The notes below the pieces were generated by a model, which saw only the letters and a program-made list of their open reading frames with translations, did not search any database and was not told where the DNA came from. A program made the position numbers and the translations under genes. From Bacillus sp. SLBN-46 (GTDB lineage Bacteria > Bacillota > Bacilli > Bacillales > Cytobacillaceae), in NCBI RefSeq assembly GCF_031453555.1, contig NZ_JAVIZM010000001.1:3169001-3233000 (forward strand): a stretch of DNA of 64,000 nt, written 5' to 3'. Numbering within the stretch: the stretch's first letter is position 1; each line of letters starts with the position of its first letter. This document shows, in pieces, positions 1-8,870 of the stretch.

Positions 1-18
1 CCTATTTAGGTTATTAAA

Positions 19-408
19 TTATTTTATTAAATCGGTACCATATGAATTATCGATGGCACAAAGCCATTCACCTTGTGCATTTTTCTTAAACACATAGGTT
101 GCTTTTCTTTCCATAGAATACTCCGAATCCTTTTTGCTTTCGGCTTCGAGGAACGTTTGGGAAATCACTAACGCCGTGTCCCCTGCTTCTAAAATAATCA
201 TTTCCCCTTGTGTAGGGACAATACTGTTATTAAAATATTTTGCTATGGCGATAAATGCTTTTTTTATTCCGTCTTTACCTCGAGCAATCATTTCAGGCTT
301 TACAACCAAAATGGCATCATCGGTGTAGTAATTCATAAGTGTATCAAAATCTTCCTGCTTAATGGCCAAATCACACTTTTTGATTACCTCTTTCAATTCG
401 TGTTCCAT
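19..408 (-). CDS. SnoaL/NTF2-like protein (DUF4440-type, YybH-like)
   Basis: The protein of about 129 residues has the NTF2-like cone-fold pattern: an N-terminal helix, then '[16 protein letters not shown]', a central '[11 protein letters not shown]' and a C-terminal strand ending '[12 protein letters not shown]'. Such proteins are small ligand-binding or isomerase-like domains, and the substrate here cannot be told. I chose the ATG at 408 because AGGTGGGG lies 7 nt upstream; a GTG four codons earlier would fall inside that ribosome binding site. It is divergent from the MocR gene at 558, but nothing else ties the two together. The family assignment is fairly safe, the function unknown. Confidence 0.75.
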   Translation of the reverse strand: MEHELKEVIKKCDLAIKQEDFDTLMNYYTDDAILVVKPEMIARGKDGIKKAFIAIAKYFNNSIVPTQGEMIILEAGDTALVISQTFLEAESKKDSEYSMERKATYVFKKNAQGEWLCAIDNSYGTDLIK

Positions 409-557
409 AACTTTCCCCACCTATGTATTTTTATAAAGTAAATTCGCTAAATAAAATCAATTCCCTTCCTTTTAACTAATACCTATGGAATGAATATTAA
501 ATATAAAAAGGATACAATACTTTGTAGGAACTTAAATTCATTCAAAGGATGTAACAA

Positions 558-1994
558 ATGGAATGGAAACCGGATAGAGAATCTAAAAATCCCATTTATA
601 AACAACTTGCAGAGTTTATTGAACAAGGTATCGCAGATGGCTATTTTCCGCCTGACAAACCCTTACCTTCTGAAAGAGGGTTGGCCAAAGAGCTTGGGGT
701 CAATAGAAGCACTGTGGTTTCTGCCTATGACTTATTAGAAGCAAATGGCCTTATTGATCGAAATAGAGGCAGTGGAACAACAGTTAGCAAAGATATTTGG
801 GGCATTACCAAGAAACGGATTCCTAGTTGGAACAGGTATATTGAGGCAGGTCCGTTTTTGCCCAATTTACCGGTAACCCAAAGATTACATAAAGAGACGG
901 CAGAGCAAAATCTAATTAATTTGGCCAGTGGAGAATTGTCACAAGATCTTTTTCCATTGAGCTCACTTAGAGAGATAACTTCTAACCGATCCTTTATTGG
1001 AACCTTGGGGTATGACCATCCTCAAGGAAATCCAATTCTAAGAGAAACACTTACTAAACATGTTGAACAGTTTCGCAGCATAGAAACGGATCCATCATCG
1101 ATTTTAATTACCTCGGGGGCACAACAGGCATTGCATTTAGTTGTTCAATGTTTGTTAAAACCTGGTGACGCAGTAGCAATCGAGGATCCTTCGTATCATT
1201 ATAATCTGCCCGTATTTAAATCAGCAGGTATCAAAACTTATTTTTTAAAAGTGGGTAAGGACGGAATTAACCCCCGTGACATAACCGATTTATATAAAAA
1301 ACATAGAATACGGATGATTTTTTTAAATCCGATTTATCAAAACCCAACTGGCACCTTAATGTCAGAAAACAATCGAAAAAAAGTACTGGAAATATCGTCT
1401 GAATATGGAATTCCAGTTGTGGAGGATGATCCGTACAGTTTAACCTCTTTTTCAGGCGAAAAGATACAGACTCTAAAATCATTAGATCGTTATGGAAATG
1501 TTTTGTATATTAGCTCCCTTACCAAAATTATTGCTTCAGGTTTAAGAATTGGTTGGATTATAGGACCAAAAGCAGTTATTGAGAGATTGTCTGATGCAAA
1601 ACAGCAAGTCGATTTTGGGCATGCAAGTTATTCTCAATGGATAGCAAATGATTTTTTAGAATCTAGAGATTTTGAAAACCATCTTAATTACTTAGTTAAG
1701 CAATTAGAAAGTCGTAGAGATCAAATTGTTTTCAGTCTTCAGTCCATTTTAAAAGAAGAGGTTGATTTTCATGTTCCTGAAGGCGGTATCCATTTATGGT
1801 GCAGGATAAAAAAAGAATATAACGAAAATCAGTTGCTTGAAGAATCGATTAAAAGAGGAGTTATTTTTGTCCCTGGCTCAACCATGGGCTCTGAGAAAGG
1901 ATTCGTCCGCTTTACCTTTTCGAGGGAAAAAGAAGATAACATTCATGAAGGAATCAAACGGTTTGCTGATGCTCTTAATGCTGTTACCAGCTAA
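558..1994 (+). CDS. MocR/PdxR-family transcriptional regulator (GntR HTH plus aminotransferase-like domain)
   Basis: This 478-residue protein joins an N-terminal GntR winged helix (about residues 10-77, with 'PLPSERGLAKELGVNRSTV') to a fold-type I aminotransferase domain (about 120-470). The PLP-binding lysine is K323 in 'SSLTKIIASGLRIGW', and 'NPIYQNPTG' and 'VVEDDPYS' are the usual cofactor-pocket motifs. MocR proteins use PLP, or a PLP adduct of an amino compound, as effector. Many control vitamin B6 or amino-acid genes, often ones next to them, but no target is evident here. The start has AAAGGATG 6 nt upstream. Domain call is secure; regulon unknown. Confidence 0.92.
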   Translation: MEWKPDRESKNPIYKQLAEFIEQGIADGYFPPDKPLPSERGLAKELGVNRSTVVSAYDLLEANGLIDRNRGSGTTVSKDIWGITKKRIPSWNRYIEAGPFLPNLPVTQRLHKETAEQNLINLASGELSQDLFPLSSLREITSNRSFIGTLGYDHPQGNPILRETLTKHVEQFRSIETDPSSILITSGAQQALHLVVQCLLKPGDAVAIEDPSYHYNLPVFKSAGIKTYFLKVGKDGINPRDITDLYKKHRIRMIFLNPIYQNPTGTLMSENNRKKVLEISSEYGIPVVEDDPYSLTSFSGEKIQTLKSLDRYGNVLYISSLTKIIASGLRIGWIIGPKAVIERLSDAKQQVDFGHASYSQWIANDFLESRDFENHLNYLVKQLESRRDQIVFSLQSILKEEVDFHVPEGGIHLWCRIKKEYNENQLLEESIKRGVIFVPGSTMGSEKGFVRFTFSREKEDNIHEGIKRFADALNAVTS

Positions 1995-2112
1995 TTTTCA
2001 AAAAACACTTAAAAAGACCGTCTTTTTTCGAAACGGGTTCCGTTACCTATCGGTAATACCCGATAATGTAACCGATTTTGTACCCTGTTTTGTATGGAGA
2101 TTTGTTAATAAA

Positions 2113-2152
2113 AATAAAATGGCTCAGTTCAATAGGCTGAGCCATTTCCTAA
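2113..2152 (+). terminator. Candidate intrinsic terminator after the MocR gene
   Basis: An 11-bp stem (AAATGGCTCAG pairing with CTGAGCCATTT) with a 9-nt loop lies about 120 nt after the MocR stop codon. The T tail is broken (CCTAAATCTATTTT), so it may be weak. Confidence 0.6.
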
Positions 2153-2290
2153 ATCTATTTTCATTTTCTTCTTCAACTAACGCCCCGTTACTTTAAGTAG
2201 AAATCTTCACAATCTTTTCTTTACCCTAACAAGATCTAATCTCTTAAATGTGTTGAGGCATTACAAACAGACACCCTCTTATTAAAGAAA

Positions 2291-2309
2291 AGCGCCCGAT
2301 TGTTGAAGA
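2291..2309 (+). repeat. 19-bp direct repeat, left copy (flanks the GC-rich gene)
   Basis: The 19-mer agcgcccgattgttgaaga occurs here and again, identical and in the same orientation, at 3788-3806. The two copies bracket the compositionally foreign gene at 2539-3504. Looser relatives (a GCGCCCG or CGCCCCG core next to a GTTGAAGA-like stretch) are seen near 2176 and 4783, so it may belong to a dispersed short repeat family. The rest of 1995-2538 has a terminator and no gene I can support. Confidence 0.7.
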
Positions 2310-2538
2310 TCGATAAATTTATTAAAGGCTATTTAATTGATATGAACGAAATGCTTCATCTCTTAGTTGTTAAACAATAGCTCCCTAAATCTCATTGATG
2401 TTGGATTGCTGAGTTTTTTCTCTCGCCACGGTTGTTTAGTTCTAAACTTGTATTCATACATGAGACCATCGCATTATTGTAATCATGGTCTAATTATTTT
2501 AATGGGTAATTCATCTCCGTGGTTCTATGTATTCAACT

Positions 2539-3504
2539 TCAGTTGGACTCATCTCGAAGGGCTCGACGGCGTTCGTGCAGCACCAGCAGGATAATCATCC
2601 CCATTATTACACCTAAGACGATGCCGGCCTGTGTGGTCAACAACCATGCCACTGGGTACTCCGGGGAGGGTGGCGCATCGAGTCGAACTGAAGATAAGGC
2701 GGAATAGAGGTTGTTGGAGAACAACGCTCCCGATGAAATCCACGCCGCTGCCATAGGGGCTAGAAACCACCTCGACCCACGGCGGGATGCTACCACCAGT
2801 ATGCCCCACGCACCAGCAAAGGACCACACGCCTGTACTCAATGACAGCAGGTGCCACCACACATCGCGTTCACCCATGTTTGCCGGGTCGATGCCGAAAG
2901 AGCCGCCAACCGCCCAAAACACCTTGATGACACCGAGCAGAATGCAGCCGGCAGCGACGATCCTAGCCAAGATGATCTGCAGTTGTCGAGTATTGCCCGG
3001 CAACTCCTTGTAGTCAGTTGTGCCACTCAGCGCCTCTGGCCAACGTGCCTTTGCATACCCCGCCAATGCAAGCGGCAGGAAGATGCCAATCCCGAAAAGT
3101 GAGATCATGACGAAGATCTGCTCGTATACCCAGAGTTCGGCGGCACCTGCCTCTTGATCCCGGATCATAGCTGCAGGGCCCAGAACCGGTGCAATCAACA
3201 GCATGGGAACGAGCAAACCGGTACCAACCCAAATGGGTAGAGCAACCAACCACGCAGGTAGCCGCTCCCCCCACGGCCTGCAGAACGCCATTGCAAGAAG
3301 GATACCAATCGCAGCGAAAACGGCAGTTACTGCGTTTATAATGCGCCAGCTGGCGTCACCCATTTGCTCCGTTGGAAGGAAGAGACCGAAAGTCCATACA
3401 ATTTTGATCAGCAGGTAAGGTGTTATTGCTATTGCGGCACCATAACCGCAGATTCTACGCAACTTCATCACTCTTGAGGTCTGCCTCTCTGCACTAATTG
3501 TCAT
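2539..3504 (-). CDS. Polytopic membrane protein of foreign (GC-rich) composition, unknown function
   Basis: The 321-residue product has about eight hydrophobic segments and a short basic N-terminus, with WGERLPAW and WPEAL-type loops. I recognise no transporter or enzyme motif. Its DNA is clearly GC-rich (well above 50% by eye, with codons such as GCC, CGC and GGC), while both sides are in the mid-30s. The protein is correspondingly rich in Ala, Gly, Arg and Trp, as in actinobacterial proteins. The start nevertheless has a Bacillus-style site (AGAGGAGATGAGAAG before ATG). The reading frame is intact and no transposase adjoins it. I infer horizontal transfer; the function is open. Confidence 0.8.
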   Translation of the reverse strand: MTISAERQTSRVMKLRRICGYGAAIAITPYLLIKIVWTFGLFLPTEQMGDASWRIINAVTAVFAAIGILLAMAFCRPWGERLPAWLVALPIWVGTGLLVPMLLIAPVLGPAAMIRDQEAGAAELWVYEQIFVMISLFGIGIFLPLALAGYAKARWPEALSGTTDYKELPGNTRQLQIILARIVAAGCILLGVIKVFWAVGGSFGIDPANMGERDVWWHLLSLSTGVWSFAGAWGILVVASRRGSRWFLAPMAAAWISSGALFSNNLYSALSSVRLDAPPSPEYPVAWLLTTQAGIVLGVIMGMIILLVLHERRRALRDESN

Positions 3505-3764
3505 CTTCTCATCTCCTCTACAAGTTCTAACTCACTTTGTTTCATAATTATTTATTCACCACTATCCTAATACCTTTAACGCTTTTAAACCTTACTTGTA
3601 CAACTTTCAAGTACTTATATTTCCAAGACTCATATTAGTGCCTTCTTACATAACATAGTTACTCTATATTATCGAATAAAATACCATAACTCTAAATTAA
3701 CTTCGATTTCCCTTTGAGTAATCCCATCCTTAATTCCATTAAATGACCCATTAAATGAAAAACG

Positions 3765-3793
3765 AGCGCTTATCCTTATTCTAGGATAGCGCC
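3765..3793 (-). other. Hairpin joined to the right copy of the 19-bp repeat
   Basis: An imperfect stem (GCGCTTATCCT against AGGATAGCGC) overlaps the start of the second 19-mer. On the minus strand it is followed by GTTTTTCATTT, so it could end transcription coming from the RibD-like remnant. Confidence 0.4.
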
Positions 3794-3806
3794 CGATTGT
3801 TGAAGA
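3788..3806 (+). repeat. 19-bp direct repeat, right copy
   Basis: This is an exact second copy of the sequence at 2291-2309, about 1.5 kb away, on the other side of the GC-rich membrane protein gene. Confidence 0.7.
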
Positions 3807-3847
3807 AGTGACAATTACTATCGAGTATTAACTATATTGTATTTTAT

Positions 3848-4027
3848 CTAATGATAGATTAGTTGCACAACGCCAGAGGAGAACGTTCTTGTATTAACCA
3901 TTTTTAAATTCAACCTCTGTTTTATATCAATAAACAACGGTTTTCCTTCTCCCAAAATAACAGGGTGAACAGATAATCTAAATTCATCAACAAGCCCTAA
4001 ATTGATAAAAGTTAAAGTCGCTTTTCC
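3848..4027 (-). pseudogene. C-terminal remnant of a RibD_C / dihydrofolate reductase-like protein
   Basis: The minus strand reads for about 59 codons before a stop, with the pattern 'LGLVDEFRLSVHPVILGEGK' and then 'PLFIDIKQRLNLKMVNTRTF'. This is the well-known C-terminal part of RibD_C (YyaP/YwjB-like) reductases. A stop codon stands immediately upstream in frame, and no start codon or ribosome binding site is present. Roughly the first two thirds of a protein of about 180 residues are missing. I regard it as a dead fragment. It sits between the 19-bp repeat and a GNAT gene, in a region with several other remnants. Confidence 0.75.
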
Positions 4028-4065
4028 TTAAACTTTTATATATTTATAGTCTCTGTTTGTATTAT

Positions 4066-4515
4066 TTATTTAGATATCCATTCATATTGAATATCAGGTA
4101 AATTTTCTTCATTTTCGTGCCCTCTACCAATGATTTTAAATCCATTCTTTTTATAAAATCTTTGTGCGTTTTCATTTACTTCAAATGTATATAATGTTAA
4201 TCTCCCACTTGATTGTTCTTTTACCTTGTCTAGTAATGTTTGACCTATACCGATTCCTTGATAATCAATATGAATATAAAGTTGACTTATCTCCTTTTCA
4301 TTATAGGCAATCATTCCAACTACTTTGTCATCAATTAATGCTAAATCTATTTCATACTGTTCAGGTAATATATGATTTAAAAAATTTAAATGATTTTCAA
4401 AGCTATGAATCTCTGTCTGGCCAATAGCCCGTTCTTTACTATCCCGCCACATTACCACTGTCTGTTCAGCATACGAAGGATTAAACTGAGTTATTTTGAA
4501 TTTGGGTTTGTTCAC
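4066..4515 (-). CDS. GNAT family N-acetyltransferase
   Basis: This 149-residue protein has the GNAT acetyl-CoA-binding signature: 'VVGMIAYNEKEISQLYIHID' followed by 'YQGIGIGQTLLDKVKE' (the Q-x-x-G-I/L-G loop) and 'NENAQRFYKKNGFKIIGRG'. It should transfer an acetyl group to a small molecule or protein; the acceptor cannot be predicted. The start is GTG, with AAGGGGGT upstream. It stands alone between two gene remnants. Family certain, substrate unknown. Confidence 0.88.
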   Translation of the reverse strand: MNKPKFKITQFNPSYAEQTVVMWRDSKERAIGQTEIHSFENHLNFLNHILPEQYEIDLALIDDKVVGMIAYNEKEISQLYIHIDYQGIGIGQTLLDKVKEQSSGRLTLYTFEVNENAQRFYKKNGFKIIGRGHENEENLPDIQYEWISK

Positions 4516-4839
4516 AAAAATACCCCCTTAAATCTTTTTTACTGATTTATATGTTGTTTCCTGTCTTTAAAATCGATGAATATTACACGATACGAGTAAT
4601 TAATTTTGTGAAATTTCTTACTATCCTCTTTCATTGTCCCCCCGTTCATACAATAAATTTCAACAAAAAGAAGCGTCAATCCTACTTGGACAATGCACCC
4701 GTTTGTTTAAGTACAGTGCTTCACAAACACTTTTTGCTCCACAAAACATTCCCGTCAGTAGACAATGGAAAAGGCGAGGCCACTTTAGAGCATCGCCCCG
4801 TTAATGAACAGAAACTGAATAAATTAATACCTATTTGAA

Positions 4840-4989
4840 TTATTTATCCGAATGCGAAGAAAGACCACGTCCGATAAGGTTTGCAGAAACAGGTTTTCTT
4901 CCCAATTCTCTTGCCCAAATTGATAATTGTCCTATATGGTGAATTTCATGAGCAATGGCATGTCTCATAATTTCACCCCGATCAATGGC
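4840..4989 (-). pseudogene. C-terminal remnant of a DinB/YfiT-family protein
   Basis: The minus strand encodes about 49 codons containing 'IMRHAIAHEIHHIGQLSIWA' and ending 'GRGLSSHSDK'. The closely spaced histidines in 'HEIHHIGQ' are the C-terminal metal-site helix of DinB-like four-helix-bundle proteins. A TAG stop stands just upstream in frame, and there is no start codon. About two thirds of the protein is lost. An intact DinB gene lies at 28075, but its sequence differs, so this is not a recent duplicate. The rest of 4516-5030 shows no supportable gene. Confidence 0.7.
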
Positions 4990-5031
4990 CTATTAATACC
5001 TCGATTTATTTCCTTTTGTACCCTTGCCCCT

Positions 5032-5060
5032 AACATATCCCTTTTCTCCCCCATATACTA
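5032..5060 (+). promoter_or_regulatory. Candidate mother-cell sigma (SigE/SigK) promoter of cotA
   Basis: CATATACTA at 5052-5060 matches the CATA-N3-TA minus-10 element shared by SigE and SigK. AACATAT at 5032-5038 is a plausible minus-35 at about the right distance. In B. subtilis cotA is SigK-dependent, which fits. It is 53 bp upstream of the start codon. This is a motif match only. Confidence 0.5.
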
Positions 5061-5112
5061 CTAGTACAACTTAATAAAAATTGTTCCATAGGAAAAGGAG
5101 GAATTAAATATT

Positions 5113-6852
5113 ATGGCATTAGCCAAGTTTGTTGATGCTTTACCTCTCCCTTCAGTGATTCAACCTGTTGAACATCGGAATGGAATTCCATACTTTGAGG
5201 TAACGATGAAACAGGTGAACCAACAGCTACACAGAGACTTACCGCCAACAACTGTTTGGGGGTACAATGGAACCTATCCTGGTCCTACCTTTGAAACAAG
5301 ACGGGACCATCCTATCTTGGTTAAATGGATAAACGAGCTGCCATTTGAACATCTATTACCTGTTGATCGCTCAATTGAAGGCGCAGAACCAAACCAGCCT
5401 TCCGTTCGAACAGTGGTTCATCTACATGGAGGACGAGTTCGCCCTGAAAATGATGGATTTCCGGAAGCTTGGTTTACTAAAGATTTTAAAAAAAGGGGGC
5501 CTAAATTTCTACATGAAGTATATTACTATCCAAACTGCCAGCGCCCTGCCCCTCTTTGGTATCATGACCATGCTCTTGGGATTACACGTTTAAATGTATA
5601 TGCTGGACTCGCTGGTCTTTATTTTATCCGTGATGAACATGAAGAGAGCTTAAATCTACCTAGTGGCAAATTTGAAATACCGTTACTGATTCAAGACCGC
5701 TCATTTTACCCTAACGGGGAATTATTTTATCCTTCACAGCCAGACCCCCTCCCCCCTGTATCACCATTCCCAAACCCATCAATTGTACCTGAGTTTTTCG
5801 GGGATACGATTTTGGTGAATGGCAAGGTCTGGCCATACCTTGAAGTGGAGCCCCGTAAATATCGGTTCCGAATCTATAATGGGTCGAATGCCAGATTCTA
5901 TCAATTACAATTAAGCTCAGGTCAGACATTTGTACAGATTGGTTCAGAAGGTGGCTTATTTGAAAAGCCTGTATATGTCAACGAAATTATCCTTGCACCT
6001 GCAGAACGTGCAGATGTGATTGTTGATTTTTCAATGCATAAGGGTCAAAAAATTATTCTTACAAACAGTGCAAACGAACCATTTCCTGATGGAGACCATC
6101 CAACTGAAGATACATCACAAGTTATGCAGTTTCATGTAAAAAAACATTTATCTCATAAAGATAAAAGTGATGTTCCGGACATCCTAAGTTGTTTTGAGCG
6201 TTTAACCCCTACTCAAAATACACCGATTCGTCAAAACACACTAAATGAAGAAACCGATAATTTTGGACGACTACTGCTATTGTTAAATCATATGGGATGG
6301 AGCGAATTACCCATTACGGAAACCCCAATAAACGGCACCATTGAAGTCTGGGAGCTCTATAACCAAACCGTGGATACACATCCCATTCATTTGCACTTAG
6401 TTCAATTCCAAGTTCTTAACCGTCAAGCGTTCACAGTAGACCAGTCAGGCAACTTCATTCTTGTCGGTCCAGAGATATCACCTGATGAAAATGAGAGAGG
6501 CTGGAAGGATACCGTCCGTGCAAACCCAGATCAAGTTACCCGGATTATTGCCCGCTTCGGACCATTCACTGGCATTTACCCTTGGCACTGCCATATCCTT
6601 GAACATGAAGATCATGATATGATGAGACCGTTCGAAGTCCTTCAAAATCCAAACTTTAGCCCATGCATCCCGATTCCAGGTGTCTGTCCAGATGATTCAT
6701 TTACTCAATGCTGTCATGAGGACAATGAACATTGTGGATGTAAGGAGGACCATGACCATGATGAGTCAAGTTCCCATGATGAATCCAGTTCTCATCACCA
6801 TGATGAGTCAAGTTCCCATGATGAATCCGGTCCTTATTATCACCAATCTTAA
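5113..6852 (+). CDS. cotA: CotA-type spore coat laccase (multicopper oxidase) with His/Asp/Ser-rich tail
   Basis: Residues 1-515 match the three-cupredoxin CotA laccase, which oxidises phenols and bilirubin-like compounds in the outer spore coat. All copper ligands are present: H103/H105 (HLHGG), H151/H153 (WYHDHA), H423/H426/H428 (HPIHLHL) and H492-C493-H494/H498 with axial M503. B. subtilis CotA ends near residue 513. Here about 64 residues follow, with cysteines (CIPIPGVC, QCCHEDNEHCGC) and then a His-Asp-Ser-rich stretch encoded by a 42-bp (14-codon) tandem duplication starting at 6757. Such a tail could bind copper or anchor the protein; that is inference. AAAGGAGG lies 11 nt before the ATG. 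Confidence 0.96.
   Translation: MALAKFVDALPLPSVIQPVEHRNGIPYFEVTMKQVNQQLHRDLPPTTVWGYNGTYPGPTFETRRDHPILVKWINELPFEHLLPVDRSIEGAEPNQPSVRTVVHLHGGRVRPENDGFPEAWFTKDFKKRGPKFLHEVYYYPNCQRPAPLWYHDHALGITRLNVYAGLAGLYFIRDEHEESLNLPSGKFEIPLLIQDRSFYPNGELFYPSQPDPLPPVSPFPNPSIVPEFFGDTILVNGKVWPYLEVEPRKYRFRIYNGSNARFYQLQLSSGQTFVQIGSEGGLFEKPVYVNEIILAPAERADVIVDFSMHKGQKIILTNSANEPFPDGDHPTEDTSQVMQFHVKKHLSHKDKSDVPDILSCFERLTPTQNTPIRQNTLNEETDNFGRLLLLLNHMGWSELPITETPINGTIEVWELYNQTVDTHPIHLHLVQFQVLNRQAFTVDQSGNFILVGPEISPDENERGWKDTVRANPDQVTRIIARFGPFTGIYPWHCHILEHEDHDMMRPFEVLQNPNFSPCIPIPGVCPDDSFTQCCHEDNEHCGCKEDHDHDESSSHDESSSHHHDESSSHDESGPYYHQS
6757..6840 (+). repeat. 42-bp in-frame tandem duplication in the cotA tail
   Basis: Two copies (from 6757 and 6799) of a 42-bp unit encode HDESSSHDESSSHH-type residues. 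The copies are almost identical at the DNA level, so the duplication is recent or kept uniform. Confidence 0.8.
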
Positions 6853-6878
6853 AATTATGCTATCGCTAAATATCAATT

Positions 6879-6920
6879 AAAAATGCCTATCAAATTAACA
6901 TACAATTTGATAGGCATTTT
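6879..6920 (+). terminator. Intrinsic terminator after cotA
   Basis: A 17-bp stem (AAAATGCCTATCAAATT and its complement) with a 7-nt loop ends in TTTTCATTTTCC. It follows cotA by 27 nt. Confidence 0.9.
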
Positions 6921-6998
6921 CATTTTCCTTTACATTTATAATTGTTTGCGATGGAAAAAGATACCCGAAAGTGTTTTCTACTGGCTTTTTCCCTATTT

Positions 6999-7445
6999 TT
7001 AAACTGCATCGCTCGCTATTGAAAAAGAACATTTTTGGAGGCTGTCTGAAGATAAACTATATGCCGCTACTTTCTTCTTGTACTGTTTCACTACATCCAC
7101 ATGATCTTCGTAACGAAACACAAACAACCTAATGGCATGTTTACCTTTCTGCGAATCAATGACGATTGGAGGGCCACTGTTCTCTGGATGTAAATAAAAC
7201 TCCTCTGTTCCTGGGAAAATATACTGCTTATCTAAGAAAACAGCTTCATTAAAATCATTAATAATCTGTTTCTTTTCTTCCCCTTCTATGAGTTTTCCGT
7301 CCAGGGTTACCGTTACCTCCTGATCAATCAGTTTAGAATGAACATCAAATTTTTTGATAATCCATTCCACCGTACCAGTTGGCAGACAGGTCATTAAGAT
7401 TTTAAGCAAGCTTATTACAATGATTGAAATAATTGTCCACATCAT
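6999..7445 (-). CDS. yfmQ: YfmQ-like membrane-anchored protein of unknown function
   Basis: This 148-residue protein starts with one hydrophobic segment (about residues 3-22). A soluble domain follows with 'TGTVEWIIKKFDVHSKL', 'FNEAVFLDKQYIFPGTEEF' and 'IDSQKGKHAIRLFVF'. It agrees in length and layout with B. subtilis YfmQ, a conserved Bacillus protein without known function. I recall that match from memory and have not aligned it. The start ATG is preceded by CGGAG at 10 nt. It faces cotA, and both may read into the terminator between them. Confidence 0.65.
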   Translation of the reverse strand: MMWTIISIIVISLLKILMTCLPTGTVEWIIKKFDVHSKLIDQEVTVTLDGKLIEGEEKKQIINDFNEAVFLDKQYIFPGTEEFYLHPENSGPPIVIDSQKGKHAIRLFVFRYEDHVDVVKQYKKKVAAYSLSSDSLQKCSFSIASDAV

Positions 7446-7514
7446 AATTAATCAACTCCGTTTTCATCATAGCCGTAAAAGAGTCAGCACTGGTCAGTGA
7501 CGACGCAGTCCCGA

Positions 7515-7706
7515 CTAATTTAGCCATATATAAATTCCAAGTGAAGTTAACGCTATAAAAATAATAACTACGTATATTAGTGTTAAATTAGTTGTATTTC
7601 TTTTTGTAGAACTACTATAGTTTTCATCCGGTTTTTTCGTTAACAACAAGGTGGAAACCACAGAAATAATTAAGATTAAAATAACCAACCCAAACATAAT
7701 ATTCAT
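7515..7706 (-). CDS. Small two-helix membrane protein
   Basis: The 63-residue product has two hydrophobic helices (about 3-22 and 42-60) joined by a charged loop, 'KKPDENYSSSTKRNTTNL'. AGAGGTGTAGG precedes the ATG at good spacing, which supports expression. I cannot name it with confidence. Small Bacillus membrane proteins with this layout are known, but none with an established role that I can match here. It lies between the YfmQ-like gene and an aldo/keto reductase, all on the same strand. Confidence 0.7.
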   Translation of the reverse strand: MNIMFGLVILILIISVVSTLLLTKKPDENYSSSTKRNTTNLTLIYVVIIFIALTSLGIYIWLN

Positions 7707-7818
7707 CCTACACCTCTTGCATTCTTTTTGTCTATTAATTAACTTAATAATAACCTAACTTTATAGATTATTAACCATCCAATTCATCTAAAAATAGACC
7801 ATCCACTTTTTCGATTCA

Positions 7819-8802
7819 TCAAATGAACCACTTCTTCCGCGGTTTGGCGTAGTATTCACCTGAAACTAATTCTGAAGGAACTGCTTCTTCTATACGTGAA
7901 AGGTCGTTTAAACTTAACTTTAGGTTTACTGCGCCGAGTGACTCGTGAAGTTGTGACCTCTTTCTCGCACCAATTAACGGGATTACATCCTCCCCCTGTG
8001 ATAAAACCCACGCGATGGCCATCTGGGCAACAGTTGCCTGCTTTTCTTCTGCAAATTCACGCAATGCCTCTACAAGTGCTAAGTTCTTTTCTATATTTCC
8101 GCTGGTAAACCGCGGTGCTTTACCACGTACATCTTCGGAACCTATTAAACGCTCTTTGGACCAATTACCACTTAGCAGCCCTCTTGAAAGAACACCATAA
8201 GCCGAAAGGGAAATACCCAATTCCCGTAAGGTAGGAAGGATATTTAATTCAATCCCTCTATTAAAAAGAGAATATTCTATTTGCAACCAACTAATTGGAT
8301 GTACAGCATGAGCGCGGCGAATGGTATCCACCCCTACTTCGGAAAGCCCAATGTGTCGAACATAGCCCTCCTTTACCAAATCAGAAATGGCACCAACAGT
8401 TTCCTCTATTGGTATATTAGGATCTACACGAGCAGGCTGATAAAGATCAATATAATCTACACCTAGACGCTGTATAGTATCCTTAAGAAAGTTCTTCACT
8501 GTACTTGGACGGTTATCAACTTCCACTTTATCAGGCGAGTGAAACTTTCCATCAAATTTTACTGTAATGAAAGCATTGTCTCGTTTTGTTCCTTTTAAAG
8601 CTTCCCGTAAAAGTAATTCATTGTGACCATCACCATAAAGGTCGCCGGTATCAAAAAGTGTAATGCCTCCCTCAAGTGCCTCGTGAATTGTTGCGATACT
8701 TTCGCTGCTATCTGCCTTACCATATAGCCACGACATCCCCATACAACCGAGGCCAATCTCAGAAACCAATGGACCATTAACACCAATCGCTCTTTTTTTC
8801 AT
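7819..8802 (-). CDS. Aldo/keto reductase
   Basis: The 327-residue protein is a TIM-barrel aldo/keto reductase. D51 and Y56 (FDTGDLYG) and K82 (TVKFDG) of the usual Asp-Tyr-Lys-His tetrad are present, as is the NADPH-binding end '[19 protein letters not shown]'. The fourth residue, normally His in 'DLYYxHRxDP', is Ala124 here ('[10 protein letters not shown]'). This change is found in a subgroup of the family that I recall as common in bacteria. It should reduce carbonyls with NADPH, perhaps with altered specificity. AGAAGGAGG precedes the ATG. A 29-bp palindrome lies about 70 bp upstream. Confidence 0.9.
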   Translation of the reverse strand: MKKRAIGVNGPLVSEIGLGCMGMSWLYGKADSSESIATIHEALEGGITLFDTGDLYGDGHNELLLREALKGTKRDNAFITVKFDGKFHSPDKVEVDNRPSTVKNFLKDTIQRLGVDYIDLYQPARVDPNIPIEETVGAISDLVKEGYVRHIGLSEVGVDTIRRAHAVHPISWLQIEYSLFNRGIELNILPTLRELGISLSAYGVLSRGLLSGNWSKERLIGSEDVRGKAPRFTSGNIEKNLALVEALREFAEEKQATVAQMAIAWVLSQGEDVIPLIGARKRSQLHESLGAVNLKLSLNDLSRIEEAVPSELVSGEYYAKPRKKWFI

Positions 8803-8870
8803 TATGATATCCTCCTTCTATTTGTGTCTGCACCTTGTATCCTCATTCTAAAAATAAGGGCAAGAACAAC

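Noticed and set aside
2539..3504. Mobile element or prophage around the GC-rich gene
   Set aside because: No transposase, integrase, inverted ends or phage genes are present. The flanking 19-bp repeat alone does not show transposition.
4551..4838. A 95-codon reading frame on the plus strand
   Set aside because: It lacks a ribosome binding site and a coding pattern and overlaps degenerate sequence. I treat the region as non-coding.
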